Source: DASUCS01 sp041166745 (GTDB lineage: Bacteria > Actinomycetota > Acidimicrobiia > Acidimicrobiales > JACDCH01). From it: 64,000 nt of DNA. A program made the position numbers and the translations under genes. Below are positions 38,001 through 45,733 of this stretch, one piece after another. Positions within the stretch are counted from its first letter, which is position 1. The number at the start of each line of letters is the position of its first letter. Where the stretch lies: positions 1 through 64,000 of the forward strand of contig JBEEGH010000003.1 of NCBI GenBank assembly GCA_041166745.1, written 5' to 3'. Under the pieces are notes generated by a model. That model did no database searches and was not told the origin of the DNA. It was given only the letters and a program-made list of their open reading frames with translations.

Positions 38001-39943
38001 GGCGGCACGGCTTCCTGGACGTAGAGACCCTTGTGGTCGACGTCGACGATTCCGGTGGCGCTGGTGGTCTTGAGCGTGAGTGTCTCGTTGCTGATGGTGA
38101 TCCCGACGCCGTCGAGCTCGACGGGCAGTGGCGTCGTCTCGTCGATGACGGTGCCGGTGATCGTTCCGTTTGACGCAGTGAGCGAGACGTCGATCACCTT
38201 GTTGCCATCGAGATCGAGTGACTGCGTCTGCGTGATCCATCCGGTTCCCGACACGGTGAGCGTGTAGCTGCCCGGAATCGGCAGCTGCGGAATCGTGTAC
38301 GTGCCCGCCGGATCGACGGTGAGCGTGGTGGCCGACCGGTCGGTCTGGCCGTCGCTCACGGTGACCTTCACGTCGCCGACCGGCCCATCGACTGACGACA
38401 CGGTGCCGCTCACGGATCCGACGCCGGCATGCATCGTGAGGTCCGCGTTGGTCACAGAGCCACCGGCACCGAGGTCCACGAGCCGGGTCTCGTCGCCGAA
38501 GCCGCGTCGGCTCGCCATCACGAGATAGGTGCCTGGCGTGCTCAGGCCGGTGACCGACCACTTGCCGATGTCACCCGTCGTGGGTGTGAGCGTCTTGAGG
38601 GTGATCGTGCCGTTGGTGATCGTGAGATCGACTCCGCCGAGCGGACCGTCTGGCCCGTTGATCGTGCCGCCGAGCGTTCCATCGCCGGCGATGAGCTCGG
38701 AGTCCAAGACGATGGGTGAGCCGTCGTCGGGTGCAGTGACGACGAACTTCTTCGTCGCGAAGCCGGGCTTCGAGATGATGATGAGGTAGTAGCCGGGTGC
38801 CTTGATGCCGCCGAACGCCCACGCGCCGTCTGAGTCGGTCGTCGTTGTACGCGCAGACGCGACCAGTGACGGCGCACTCACTCCCGTGTGGCCGTAGTGC
38901 ATCGTGAGCGCGTTGGAAGGCGAGTCGTTGAGGAAGGTCGCGCCTTGCGCTGCCTCGTCGACGAGTGAGGTCGGCTCGAGCGAGATGGTGGCGCCGCTCG
39001 GGTCGCTGCCCTTGACCTTGCCGCCGATCTTGATCTCGTTGGTGCCCGTGGGCGCAGCCGCGGCCGTCGATCCGCCTCCGCTGTCGCCGCCACCCGCCGC
39101 GCCGCCATTGGTTCCGGCGGCTCCGGCGTCGCCGCCACCGGCGTCGCCAGCGGTGTTGCTCTCGGTGGCCGCCGCTTGCGTTGTCGTCGACTTCTTCGGC
39201 GGGCTGATCTTGCCGAGGCCGATCACGAGGATGCTGCCCCACATCGCCACGATGGCGAGGAGCGCGAACACCTTCATCATCCCGCTCTTGAGCGTGGGCG
39301 ACTGCGTGAACGAGCCATCCAGGTGTCGGGGCGTGCCACGACTGCGAATCGTGACGACGAACGGAAGGCGGCGATACGGGCCGAGCAGGTGTCTCGACCC
39401 CTTCACCTTCGCCTTCACGCGCACGAACTCACCCGGTGGAAGGACGATCTCGTCTTCGGCGAATCGCACCGACAACGTGTTGCCCGGCGACTCGCCGTTG
39501 AGCGTGACGTTGACGGGATGGCGCCCGCGGTTGCGCAGGTTCACGCGGAACTTGGCGCGTCCGCCTCCATGGATGTCGGCCGGTTCGAGCGAGGCTCGCA
39601 CCACAGAGCCGTCGCCGATCTCGAGCACGACCTCGACGAACACCGCTCGCCCGAGAGGCGCGCCCGTCTCCGGGTCGATCGGCTCGGCCTCGATTCCCGC
39701 GAGGTGATCGCACGGTGGAAAGCCGACGGGGATTCTGATGGCGAACTCGACGGTGGTCTCTTCGCCAGGTTCGATCGGTCCCACCATCAGGGGCGGACCG
39801 GTCCACGCGTCTTCGACGCCGACGAAGCGCACGAGCACTTGCATCGCGGTGTCGCCGGTGTTGCACACGCGGACGGGCACCGGCACAGCGGTGCCGGGTG
39901 TGACGGCGGTGGTTCCCGCCTCCACGTGGAGCGACGAATTCAA
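32051..39943 (-). CDS. Giant single-pass membrane protein with carboxypeptidase-regulatory/CnaB-like repeats (2630 residues)
   Basis: Residues 1-210 are a two-part Ig-like region (VPVPVRVCNTGDTAMQVLVR, FRVNLRNRGRHPVNVTLNG). A GSFTQSPTLKSG motif and membrane helix at about 222-243 follow, then a Gly/Ala/Ser/Thr linker. About 2300 residues of beta-sandwich repeats come next (GTVSSVDGPVGDVKVTVSDG, GYYLIIISKPGF), including eight units opening LGRLEVSVQ. With no N-terminal signal peptide, an N-inside, C-outside orientation is likely. TTG at 39943 follows AGGGG by six bases; upstream in-frame TTG 39976 is less likely. It is the last gene of the DUF4255 operon. Confidence 0.85.
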   Translation of the reverse strand: MNSSLHVEAGTTAVTPGTAVPVPVRVCNTGDTAMQVLVRFVGVEDAWTGPPLMVGPIEPGEETTVEFAIRIPVGFPPCDHLAGIEAEPIDPETGAPLGRAVFVEVVLEIGDGSVVRASLEPADIHGGGRAKFRVNLRNRGRHPVNVTLNGESPGNTLSVRFAEDEIVLPPGEFVRVKAKVKGSRHLLGPYRRLPFVVTIRSRGTPRHLDGSFTQSPTLKSGMMKVFALLAIVAMWGSILVIGLGKISPPKKSTTTQAAATESNTAGDAGGGDAGAAGTNGGAAGGGDSGGGSTAAAAPTGTNEIKIGGKVKGSDPSGATISLEPTSLVDEAAQGATFLNDSPSNALTMHYGHTGVSAPSLVASARTTTTDSDGAWAFGGIKAPGYYLIIISKPGFATKKFVVTAPDDGSPIVLDSELIAGDGTLGGTINGPDGPLGGVDLTITNGTITLKTLTPTTGDIGKWSVTGLSTPGTYLVMASRRGFGDETRLVDLGAGGSVTNADLTMHAGVGSVSGTVSSVDGPVGDVKVTVSDGQTDRSATTLTVDPAGTYTIPQLPIPGSYTLTVSGTGWITQTQSLDLDGNKVIDVSLTASNGTITGTVIDETTPLPVELDGVGITISNETLTLKTTSATGIVDVDHKGLYVQEAVPPGSYKVTFEKFGYITQSTVVDIAAGGLKNVDMSMPTAPAVTLDLTSKVSISVQDQADNHKLTPSLGPPVFDVNVSYTDEHTGPHNIPTIAGVAQFDQVTPGLRTFHVTASLYKPKDITVLVPPGFNEIPVSAIVLLQLNPTVTGILTDAHNNPITVPGMQVTATSVRDPNKTVLADSVDGDGRYSFTGTLDEGAWLLVAEGADYIPNAPVVINVGPTQTIEQPIPLHQLGKIFVTAQQRNQNGDLESANGVAVQISLGATVISSQTTSINGTVTFSGLAAETYAVDFPDFPSEATTAPVTIDTTTPVTILLRRLEVSVLTRTSAGGTVGLNGKTVTISKPSSLVVFASASTGADGIAFFNGLEAGNYDVRFPGASHQELLNVDVTDTNTVKVALILGRLEVSAQQRDAAGLAVDIGNVNVTITSTTLSPVVTRTVTTAATGPAAFNELDPDEYIVTFPGTSQKSLTASVNGNVATTGIVLGRLEVSAQRRDTSGLAVDIGNVNVTITSTTLSPVVTRTVTTPATGPAAFNGLDPDDYIVTFPGTSQKSLTASVNANLATTGIILGRVEVSAQKRDAAGLAVDIGNVNVTITSTTLNPAVSRNLTTPANGPAIFDGLDPDTYTITFPGTSMESLSAIVNANTSKLALILGRLEVSVQTLNANAAPIDIGGRVVTATLNGSNPVVTKTATTPSIASGGGPAVFAFLDEGTYTIAIEGSTQPLSVVVEDNTTQRTSLILGRVEVTVQTRDANGNLVDIGSVRVSLTRLGTTTVTADTPALAGPAVFTGVDEANDYVITFANSTQTLPADVTNNHITKVSLTLGRLEVSVQTRDAGGSLVDIGNVPVSITKGGTTIGPQNTPLTGAAIFSGLDAGDWVVTVTGASQTATVTVSNDLRRITVILGRLEVSVQGPNATGTAVDIGAVAVTVSQGTTVVRRGTTPTLLAGGGPAFFTGLDPGTYDITAAGTTDTITATVNGDSATRVAFLLPQGPTSPLQGTVVYTRNGVRTLVPTPTITVTGITGYTFRLTQTAPFFAFDIARGTAPAATFDGAGKFTVVTSAFKFSRGDIAIHADGFIDRPVAGGIDPQLTNQLLNVDKGDITLQALPATLSGAVFLHGRAGGSEQASQVLATVTSPLGTGVTLTVANNVDHPNPSPQFTDGVTASDTSLVSASAVFADTDIGKVVSGPGIPDSTTITSRTSNTTVVLSAATTATATGVTFNLENRFPDGFVHVNDPRTSGTDAILPGTYQFAFSLSSYGSVSTTALNFNAGDPLHFDVDMVKRGRLPILVQCAAGGGTPVTPASARVTLTRAATGFNQTLFGVQSVNNPLAFDGLPPTDPNTATDKYQVTAYAPGCQTSAAGGTGREFTMVTGQTATQTVTLLKLGSVSGRVKSKIVDTANAATANVPGLAVTITGHVAGNTAPLVLTTLADGTFSFAGTMANSADPSGDVPGLVDDRYTPTVDLTDYSLPTGVTAVPDFTVANGSADALADIMLIAKKASVSGIIHDGSATGNPPIGGVSVTATSPSLNQVRTMNSDATTGAWGFTGLEPVGWSFNFNKPNYGQLGFTITFTAGADLTQDVTLLQQRNTIRGTTKTRWGSATAAAENDVVVTVADVNTPNTTLFTATSATVSTVVGQYSISAVPNGSYFVRFNKAGFTQFEVQATVQNGQVLIQDGTISVNTVSTTVTVRSAVTNASGAVIPIVGTTVTLTPKVSPAQRAPDPYTAVTSATGVATFNQVLPSTYTIGITAVSPHLTALDVTEKTINVGDASASQTVLVQEARIYGRVLVQDGGTQPTAGTAGLTVNLYTGATASGTPVVLISTADTTENGNTINYLRYVAPSASGYTLTYPGGTGRKTPTEHTSGSSVDAGDTQDIGDTIVKGLTTLTITVHDATGATVTDATVEVTDETTNTSLGTKTGPTYVYSNLDPDHTYTIHASKIHPSTTSPPPPPTITIPGFTEGKTETGVTVTPGAVAHTITMTNPET
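35050..37075 (-). repeat. Eight tandem ~250-bp units encoding LGR[LV]EVS repeats
   Basis: Eight consecutive units of about 75-88 residues each begin with [LR]-[GR]-R-[LV]-E-V, and most share VDIG near position 18 and GLD near 50. Three neighbours (about 36.2-36.8 kb) are near-identical; the string ggtcgtcgacgtgatc recurs at 36221, 36473 and 36725, an exact 252-bp (84-codon) period. Outer units are more diverged, so expansion by recent duplication from the centre is likely. Confidence 0.85.
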
Positions 39944-39998
39944 CGATGACCCCTGCCCGCTAGGGAGCACACACAAGGTACCGCGTTGATCGACGCCA

Positions 39999-42536
39999 TC
40001 ATGTTGCCAACGTCACAGTGCCGACGTTTCTCGTCTCGCCCGCGTTGACGGTGAACAACGTGCGCGTCGTCTGCGCCGGAGCACCCGGCGGATACGCGAA
40101 CTCCAAGATGTACGACTCGGGCGCAACCAGGTCAGTGAAGCTGAAAGACCCGTCAGGACCAGTGGTCGTCTTTGACAGAACGGTGTTGGGATATTGCGAG
40201 AGCACGAACAGCCGCACCTCGGCGTTGGGCAGCGGCTGGTTCACGTTCAGGTTGTCGATGAAATCGACCGATCCAATGATCGCGGCCGGTATGCCCACCT
40301 CAGCGTTCAGTGGAAACGGCTGGCCCGCTCCGATCGAGACGATGACCGATACGGGCGTTGCGCCGCGCCGATTGAACGTGAGCGTGTAGGTGCCGGGCTT
40401 CACGCCGCCGATCACGTAGTTGCCGGGTTCCGGCAGCGACGCGGTCTTTGTGCGGAATGTCGTCGTGCCATCGGAGAGTTGCACGTCGACTTCGCCGATC
40501 GGGGTTCCACTCCCGACCTCCGTGACGAGTCCGAAGACGCTGCCAGTGGCGTCGGGCATGCTGGCATTGACGTTGTTCAGATCTCGCTGACCGAACGGAT
40601 CGAGATCCACCGCTTGTGTGATGCTCGCGAGGTCCGGACGCGAGAACGTGATCGTGTACGTGCTCGGTACGGGCAGTCCGGTCACGTGATAGGCGCCGAC
40701 CGATCCGATGCTCAACGTCACGGTTTGCAACGTGATGCTGCCGTTCGAGATCTGGACGCCAACGCCGCCGGCGGGCGCGCCGCCGTTCGCCAAGAAGACC
40801 GTTCCGCTGATCGATCCCGCGCCACCGCTCAAGGTCACGACCACGCCCGTGAGCTGCTGGCCGGGTGCAAGGGTCAACGTCAGGCTCTGCGTAGCGAACG
40901 CGGCCTTGCTGACGAGCAACGTCAGGGTTGCGGGCGTCGGGAGGCTGCGCAGTGTGAACGATCCGACGTCGTCCTGCGTCAAGCTGACGGTCGCGGACGT
41001 GGACTTGCCGTCGGACGCGGTGATCGTGGCGCCACCCAACACTCCTGACGCGTCGAAGACCTTGCCTTGGATGAGGCCATCGCCCTTGCGCAGCAACACT
41101 TCGATGCCCGAGCGCTCCTCGCCCGCGGAGAGGTTCACGCGCTGCACCTCGGTGGCGAAGCCGTCCTTCTGGACGACGAGGTCGTACACGCTCGGCGATG
41201 GGATCTTGTCGAGCACGAACGCGCCGTCAGCCGCAATCGCCGTGCTGGAGACGAGCGCCCCCAAACCTGCGGTGTCGACGGACGACGTGGGCGCCGGTGT
41301 CGTCGATTGGGTCACGGTGTTGGCCAAGGCGACACCCGTGCCTGAGGAGGAGGCGTTCCCGCCACTTGCCGATGATCCGCCCGGCAGGTACAGCGCGACC
41401 GTTGCGCCCGCGGAGTCTCCGTTGACCCTCCCGCTGAGCTTTCCGGGCACGCCACCCAAGCGGACATCGAGGCCGGCAGCGTTCTGGCCCGGTTGCAGCT
41501 CGACCGCCTTCGCGTTGTCGGGCACGAGACTTTGTGGATACCAGAGCTCGCTGAAACCGGCGCCCTGAAATCGCAGCTTGTACGAGCCCTTCGGCAACCC
41601 GTTGATGACGTAAGAACCGTCGGCGCCCGTCGCGGTGGTCGTGATCGCCACGCCGGTGTTGCCCGCGTCGAACGTCTCGACCGTGACGCCACCGACACCG
41701 GCGCCCGACGTGAGCAACGAGACCTTGCCGCCGAGCGAACCGGGGTTCGTGACGGTTCCACCCTTGCGCCCTTGAATGACCTGAAGCAGGAGGTCGCGAT
41801 CGGCGGTCGACTTGTCGACGACCTTGGCAAACGACATCGTGATCACCACTGCGAACACCGACACCGCGGCGAGCAGGCCTACGAGGCCGAGGGTGCCGCG
41901 CGACAGCCGAGGCTGTTGCACGAACGACCCAAACGCTTCCATCGGCGGCTCGGTACCAAGCGCACGCACGGTGTAGGTGCGGGGCTTGGGGGAACCGGCT
42001 AATGGTCGGCGCCCCTTGATACGAATCGACGAAGTGATGCGTTCGCCAGGTGAGAGCTCGACGATCGGTGGATCGAACTCGAAGCTGAGCTTGTCCTCCT
42101 CGTCGACGGCGTCGAGTTGGAGTCGGAGATCGGTGTTGCCGTCGTTGGCGAGCATCACACCGACGGTGGTGCGCGTGCCGCCGGTGACCGAGATCGGGTC
42201 GACGGAGATGCGGGCGCCTTGCTCCGCGGGAATCGTCAGGTCGACGTTGACCGTCTCCGTACGATTCGGAGGCGTGAGCTCGTTCACCTGGATCGATATG
42301 CGCCGCATACCCGACGGGATCCCGGCGGGGAGCGTGATCGTGACGATCACCACGCCCGTCGATTCGGGGAACAACGAGAGCTGATCGTGGTCGACGGTGA
42401 CCCACCGCTCGTCCACGCCGAGAATGCGGATGCGGTGCGCGCTGATCACCGGTGCAGAGTTGAAGACCTGCACTGTCAAGACGACCGGCTGGCCGGGCGC
42501 CGGAGTGGCGTGCTCGGGGAATACGTCGACGCGCAT
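39999..42536 (-). CDS. Single-pass membrane protein with carboxypeptidase-regulatory/CnaB-like repeats (845 residues)
   Basis: Same plan as its neighbours: an Ig-like N-terminal region (VVLTVQVFNSAPVISAHRI, DQLSLFPESTGVVIVTITLP, VGVMLANDGNTDLRLQLD), the motif GSFVQQPRLSRG, a membrane helix at about 215-235, then about seven beta-sandwich repeats (GVGGVTVETFDAG, KGSYKLRFQGAGFSELWYPQ, VYDLVVQKDGFATEVQRVNL). No signal peptide. The extracellular-type repeats probably fold as rod-like sandwiches. Its ATG overlaps the 738-residue paralogue's stop by one base; the giant paralogue follows after 55 bases. Confidence 0.85.
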   Translation of the reverse strand: MRVDVFPEHATPAPGQPVVLTVQVFNSAPVISAHRIRILGVDERWVTVDHDQLSLFPESTGVVIVTITLPAGIPSGMRRISIQVNELTPPNRTETVNVDLTIPAEQGARISVDPISVTGGTRTTVGVMLANDGNTDLRLQLDAVDEEDKLSFEFDPPIVELSPGERITSSIRIKGRRPLAGSPKPRTYTVRALGTEPPMEAFGSFVQQPRLSRGTLGLVGLLAAVSVFAVVITMSFAKVVDKSTADRDLLLQVIQGRKGGTVTNPGSLGGKVSLLTSGAGVGGVTVETFDAGNTGVAITTTATGADGSYVINGLPKGSYKLRFQGAGFSELWYPQSLVPDNAKAVELQPGQNAAGLDVRLGGVPGKLSGRVNGDSAGATVALYLPGGSSASGGNASSSGTGVALANTVTQSTTPAPTSSVDTAGLGALVSSTAIAADGAFVLDKIPSPSVYDLVVQKDGFATEVQRVNLSAGEERSGIEVLLRKGDGLIQGKVFDASGVLGGATITASDGKSTSATVSLTQDDVGSFTLRSLPTPATLTLLVSKAAFATQSLTLTLAPGQQLTGVVVTLSGGAGSISGTVFLANGGAPAGGVGVQISNGSITLQTVTLSIGSVGAYHVTGLPVPSTYTITFSRPDLASITQAVDLDPFGQRDLNNVNASMPDATGSVFGLVTEVGSGTPIGEVDVQLSDGTTTFRTKTASLPEPGNYVIGGVKPGTYTLTFNRRGATPVSVIVSIGAGQPFPLNAEVGIPAAIIGSVDFIDNLNVNQPLPNAEVRLFVLSQYPNTVLSKTTTGPDGSFSFTDLVAPESYILEFAYPPGAPAQTTRTLFTVNAGETRNVGTVTLAT

Positions 42537-44752
42537 CAGGCCGCCTTGTCCAAGAACACGTCGAGAGCAACGTCGACACCGGGGTTGACGTTGATCAACG
42601 TCGTCCGCGCCTTGTAGCCGGGCGCGCTGACCGTGACGGTGTACGTGCCAGGTGGCAGTGCGACCACCGTGTACAGACCCGCGGGATTCGACGCGCTGGT
42701 TGCGGTCCGCGTGGAGCTTCCGTCAGTCACGGTGATCGTCGCGTTCGTGAGGAACGCAACGGCTCCGGTCGGCGGCGACGCGTCACCGCTGATGTATCCC
42801 GAGAGCTTCGCCAGCGTCGGCGGCAACACCGCGTTGATGTCGCGGGCGAGACCGCTCGAGCCGAGCGCGACGGGCACGGTCTGCGTTGCGTGACCGCCGA
42901 CCGAGAACGTGACGGTGTAGTTGCCTGGCGTGGGCAGACCCGAGACGATGTACGTGCCGACGAGCCCCGCCGTGAGTGTCTTCGTCGTGAGGCTCGTCGT
43001 GCCACCGGCAACGGTCACGGTCACGTCGCCGAGACCGGTCGTACCATCGCCGTCGAGAGCCTTGCCCGAGACGCTGCCGGTGCCACCGGTGAGCTCGACG
43101 ACGAGATCGTTGCGGTCCTGACCCGGACCGAGGTCGACCGTGATCGTCTCCGCACCGAAGCCGTCCTTGCTGAACGTCATGAGGTACGTCTGGGGGCTGG
43201 CGAGTCCTGGAATCGTGAACTTGCCGACCGCGCCGGACGTCGGCGTCGCGCTCGTGAGCGCCTTGCCTTCAGAGATGGCGGTGACGATCACGCCCCCGAG
43301 CGGGTTCGTGCCATCGGTGACGGTGCCCGAGATGGAGCCGACGTTGGCAACGAGTCGGATCGTGTTGGTGATGAGTTGCTCGCCGCCCTTGAGGTCCTGC
43401 GTCAACGTCGTGGCCTGATAGCCCGCCGCGCTGAAACTGAGCTCATAGGTTCCGGGCGTCGGCAGGTTGGTGACGAGGAACTGATTGAGCGGATCGGTGG
43501 CCGCACCGCCGATGGGGGAGCCGGGCACACTGGCAACGATCGGTCGCACCGAGACGATGACTGGCACGGTCCCGCTCGCGAAGCCCGGATCGACCTTGCC
43601 GCTGAGCGATCCCGGCAGACCTTCGATCGTGACATTGATGCCCTTGGTCTGCGTCGTCGCGCTCACCGTGATCGGTTTCGCGGCGTCGATCGACGTGCCG
43701 ACCGGAAACCAGACCTCTTTGAAACCCGACGAACTGAAGCGGAGCTTGTAGACGCCGGGAAGCAGACCCTCCAGCGAATACGCACCGTCTTCCTGCGTGG
43801 CCGCCGACGACACGAGCAGCGGGCCGTTCTTGCTCTCGCGAATCGCTTCGACCGTGATGCGTCCCACGCCCTTCGTGGTGCTGAGCGCGTTGACGGAGCC
43901 CGCGATCGAACCCCCGAGGTCGGCCGAAGCCGCCCCTTGCTTGCTGACCGCGCCCGCAGGCGCACCTCCGCTACCGCCGGGTGCGCTGGCGAAGAACGAC
44001 GCAGGTACCGATTTGGCGAGTTGGTCGCGTCCGAGCACCTTGCTCAAGCCGAAGAGAAAAGCGAAGGCCCACAGGATGACGACCATCGCGAGCACGATGA
44101 TCGTCAATGGACCGCGCGAGACGACGGGCCGTTGCGTGAACGTGCCTTGCGCCTCGAGCTGTTCGTGTCCCGCCTCGGCCAGCACGGTGATCGCGTGGTT
44201 TGTGTCCGCGCCGAGAAATCGGCGCTTGCCCCGCACGAGGAGCGAGGTTCCGATCGTCTCGCCGGGAGGAACCTCGATGGCCGCGGGTTCGAAGCGGAAC
44301 CGCACCGTGCGTTCCGGGTCGGTGCCCGCGAACGCCAGCGACACCGGCGTGTTGCCGGTGTTCTCCGCCATGATCGAGAAGCGGCCCTTGCCCTTCCCGA
44401 GAACGACCGCGGGCACGAGCATCAGCGATGCCTTGGTGACAGGAATGACCGACAGCTCGATGTCGGCGTATGCAACGTCTTGACGGTTCACCGACGACGT
44501 CACTTCGACGGTCACCGTGTGATCGCCGGCGGGGAACTCCGGTGGCAGCGTTACCCGGAGCTGGATGCGCCCGTTCGTCTCCGGGAACAGCGCGAGCTGC
44601 GCAGGTGTCGCCGCGACCCAATCGAGATCGAGGCCGACGATGCGGGCGGTGATGCCGTCGATGGTGTCGCCGGTGTTGAAGACGTCGATGTCGACGACCA
44701 CCGAAGATCCCGGCGACAGGACGAACGAACGCTCAGCGAGCTCGATGCGCAT
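42536..44752 (-). CDS. Single-pass membrane protein with carboxypeptidase-regulatory/CnaB-like repeats (738 residues)
   Basis: N-terminal Ig-like region (GSSVVVDIDVFNTGDTIDGI, QLALFPETNGRIQLRVTLPP, GRFSIMAENTGNTPVSLAF), motif GTFTQRPVVSRG, membrane helix at about 215-236, then repeats such as PGVYKLRFSSSGFKEVWFPV and TYELSFSAAGYQATTLTQDL. The N-terminal module aligns with both paralogues around FPExxGxxxxxVTLP and FNTGDT. It starts 12 bases after the DUF4255 stop, so the operon reads tail terminator first and the three membrane proteins after. Confidence 0.85.
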   Translation of the reverse strand: MRIELAERSFVLSPGSSVVVDIDVFNTGDTIDGITARIVGLDLDWVAATPAQLALFPETNGRIQLRVTLPPEFPAGDHTVTVEVTSSVNRQDVAYADIELSVIPVTKASLMLVPAVVLGKGKGRFSIMAENTGNTPVSLAFAGTDPERTVRFRFEPAAIEVPPGETIGTSLLVRGKRRFLGADTNHAITVLAEAGHEQLEAQGTFTQRPVVSRGPLTIIVLAMVVILWAFAFLFGLSKVLGRDQLAKSVPASFFASAPGGSGGAPAGAVSKQGAASADLGGSIAGSVNALSTTKGVGRITVEAIRESKNGPLLVSSAATQEDGAYSLEGLLPGVYKLRFSSSGFKEVWFPVGTSIDAAKPITVSATTQTKGINVTIEGLPGSLSGKVDPGFASGTVPVIVSVRPIVASVPGSPIGGAATDPLNQFLVTNLPTPGTYELSFSAAGYQATTLTQDLKGGEQLITNTIRLVANVGSISGTVTDGTNPLGGVIVTAISEGKALTSATPTSGAVGKFTIPGLASPQTYLMTFSKDGFGAETITVDLGPGQDRNDLVVELTGGTGSVSGKALDGDGTTGLGDVTVTVAGGTTSLTTKTLTAGLVGTYIVSGLPTPGNYTVTFSVGGHATQTVPVALGSSGLARDINAVLPPTLAKLSGYISGDASPPTGAVAFLTNATITVTDGSSTRTATSASNPAGLYTVVALPPGTYTVTVSAPGYKARTTLINVNPGVDVALDVFLDKAA

Positions 44753-44764
44753 TGAATGGGTGTC

Positions 44765-45454
44765 CTACGCCTTGGCGGGGGCGTCGTCGCCGTTGAGCGG
44801 CTCGCGGCGACCTTCGACGACCACCGATCCGCTCCTGCGGGTACGCGTCGGCCTCGGCATGTCGCCCAACGTCTTGGCCGGTGGAGTTCGCCGCTCCGGC
44901 AGACGATTGAGGCCGTATTCGATGCCTTCGGTGGGAGGACCAGCCTTCTCCCAGCCGAACGCGTCCACCTCGATGGTGACGCGCACTTCGAGCCCAGGCT
45001 TGAGTTGACCGTCGAGTGTGCTGGAGAAATCGCCGGGCTTGCGCTGCTCACTGCTGGCGATCTCGAGCAGGATCGGCGACAGCTTCTTGAAGTCATCGGG
45101 GATGTGTTCCTCGGGCACTTCGGCGCGGCTCAACACCGCGCGCAGCACGGAGCCCAGCAGTTGGTGTTCGTCGCGCAGCTCCTTGGCCCACGCGGTGACG
45201 AAATACGTGAGGTGCACCACGGGAAACGGTGGTCGCCGAAAGACTTGGCCGTCCTCCGTCATCTCGATCTGGCCCGCCTGCGCGCGTGGGGCCGAGCGCT
45301 TGATGTCCCAGAGGTAGATGTTCACCGACGGGCGGGTGATGCCGGACCCCCAGGTCCGATCGGGCGCCGCAAAGGAAACATCGATGGCCGCTTCGGGCAT
45401 TGGAACGGCGGCGCGCAGATATTTCTCGAGCGCTTGATCGACGAGGTGGATCAA
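44765..45454 (-). CDS. eCIS tail terminator / DUF4255 (Pvc16-like)
   Basis: A 229-residue DUF4255 protein: IHLVDQALEKYLRAAVPMPE, AIDVSFAAPDRTWGSGITRP, SVNIYLWDIKRSAP, HLTYFVTAWAKELRDEHQLL, and SPILLEIASSEQRKPGDFSS. The family caps the top of the tube and sheath. TTG 45454 was chosen: AAGGTGG lies upstream and the family normally begins at IHLVD. A longer reading from ATG 45541 uses AGA/AGG and other codons rare in this window, so its first 29 codons look non-coding. It is the first gene of the leftward operon. Confidence 0.9.
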   Translation of the reverse strand: MIHLVDQALEKYLRAAVPMPEAAIDVSFAAPDRTWGSGITRPSVNIYLWDIKRSAPRAQAGQIEMTEDGQVFRRPPFPVVHLTYFVTAWAKELRDEHQLLGSVLRAVLSRAEVPEEHIPDDFKKLSPILLEIASSEQRKPGDFSSTLDGQLKPGLEVRVTIEVDAFGWEKAGPPTEGIEYGLNRLPERRTPPAKTLGDMPRPTRTRRSGSVVVEGRREPLNGDDAPAKA

Positions 45455-45648
45455 CGAAGATCCACCTTCCGGCCCCCTGGTCCCACCGTGGTTCCTTGCT
45501 CTTCTCGCTGGTTGTCCGCCGACCTCGAAGCTACCACTCATATCGCTGCCGTAATAGCTCGCCTTGTTCCAAATACGGCGGGTTTGTGTGTCGTCTATTT
45601 CCTCCAAATCGGGCAAGTCGGGCCTTAGGACCGTTGCACGGCGCGGTG

Positions 45649-45689
45649 CCCTCCGTTCAAGCCATGACACCAATAGTCATTAAGGAGGG
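45649..45689. promoter_or_regulatory. Nested inverted repeats in divergent region right of the eCIS cluster
   Basis: CCCTCC (45649-45654) pairs with GGAGGG (45684-45689) around ATGAC (45664-45668) and GTCAT (45676-45680). The 279-bp gap between the DUF4255 start and the hydratase start is AT-richer than its surroundings and has no other ORF I would support. It must hold the eCIS operon promoter; the repeats are a weak operator candidate. Confidence 0.35.
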
Positions 45690-45733
45690 TTCGAACCGGA
45701 CCGCATTTGCGAGAAAACGCGAGACTGAAAGGC

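Noticed and set aside
45455..45541. Longer N-terminus for the DUF4255 protein
   Set aside because: The added stretch uses AGA and AGG codons that are rare here, has no ribosome site and aligns with nothing in the family, whose proteins begin near IHLVD.
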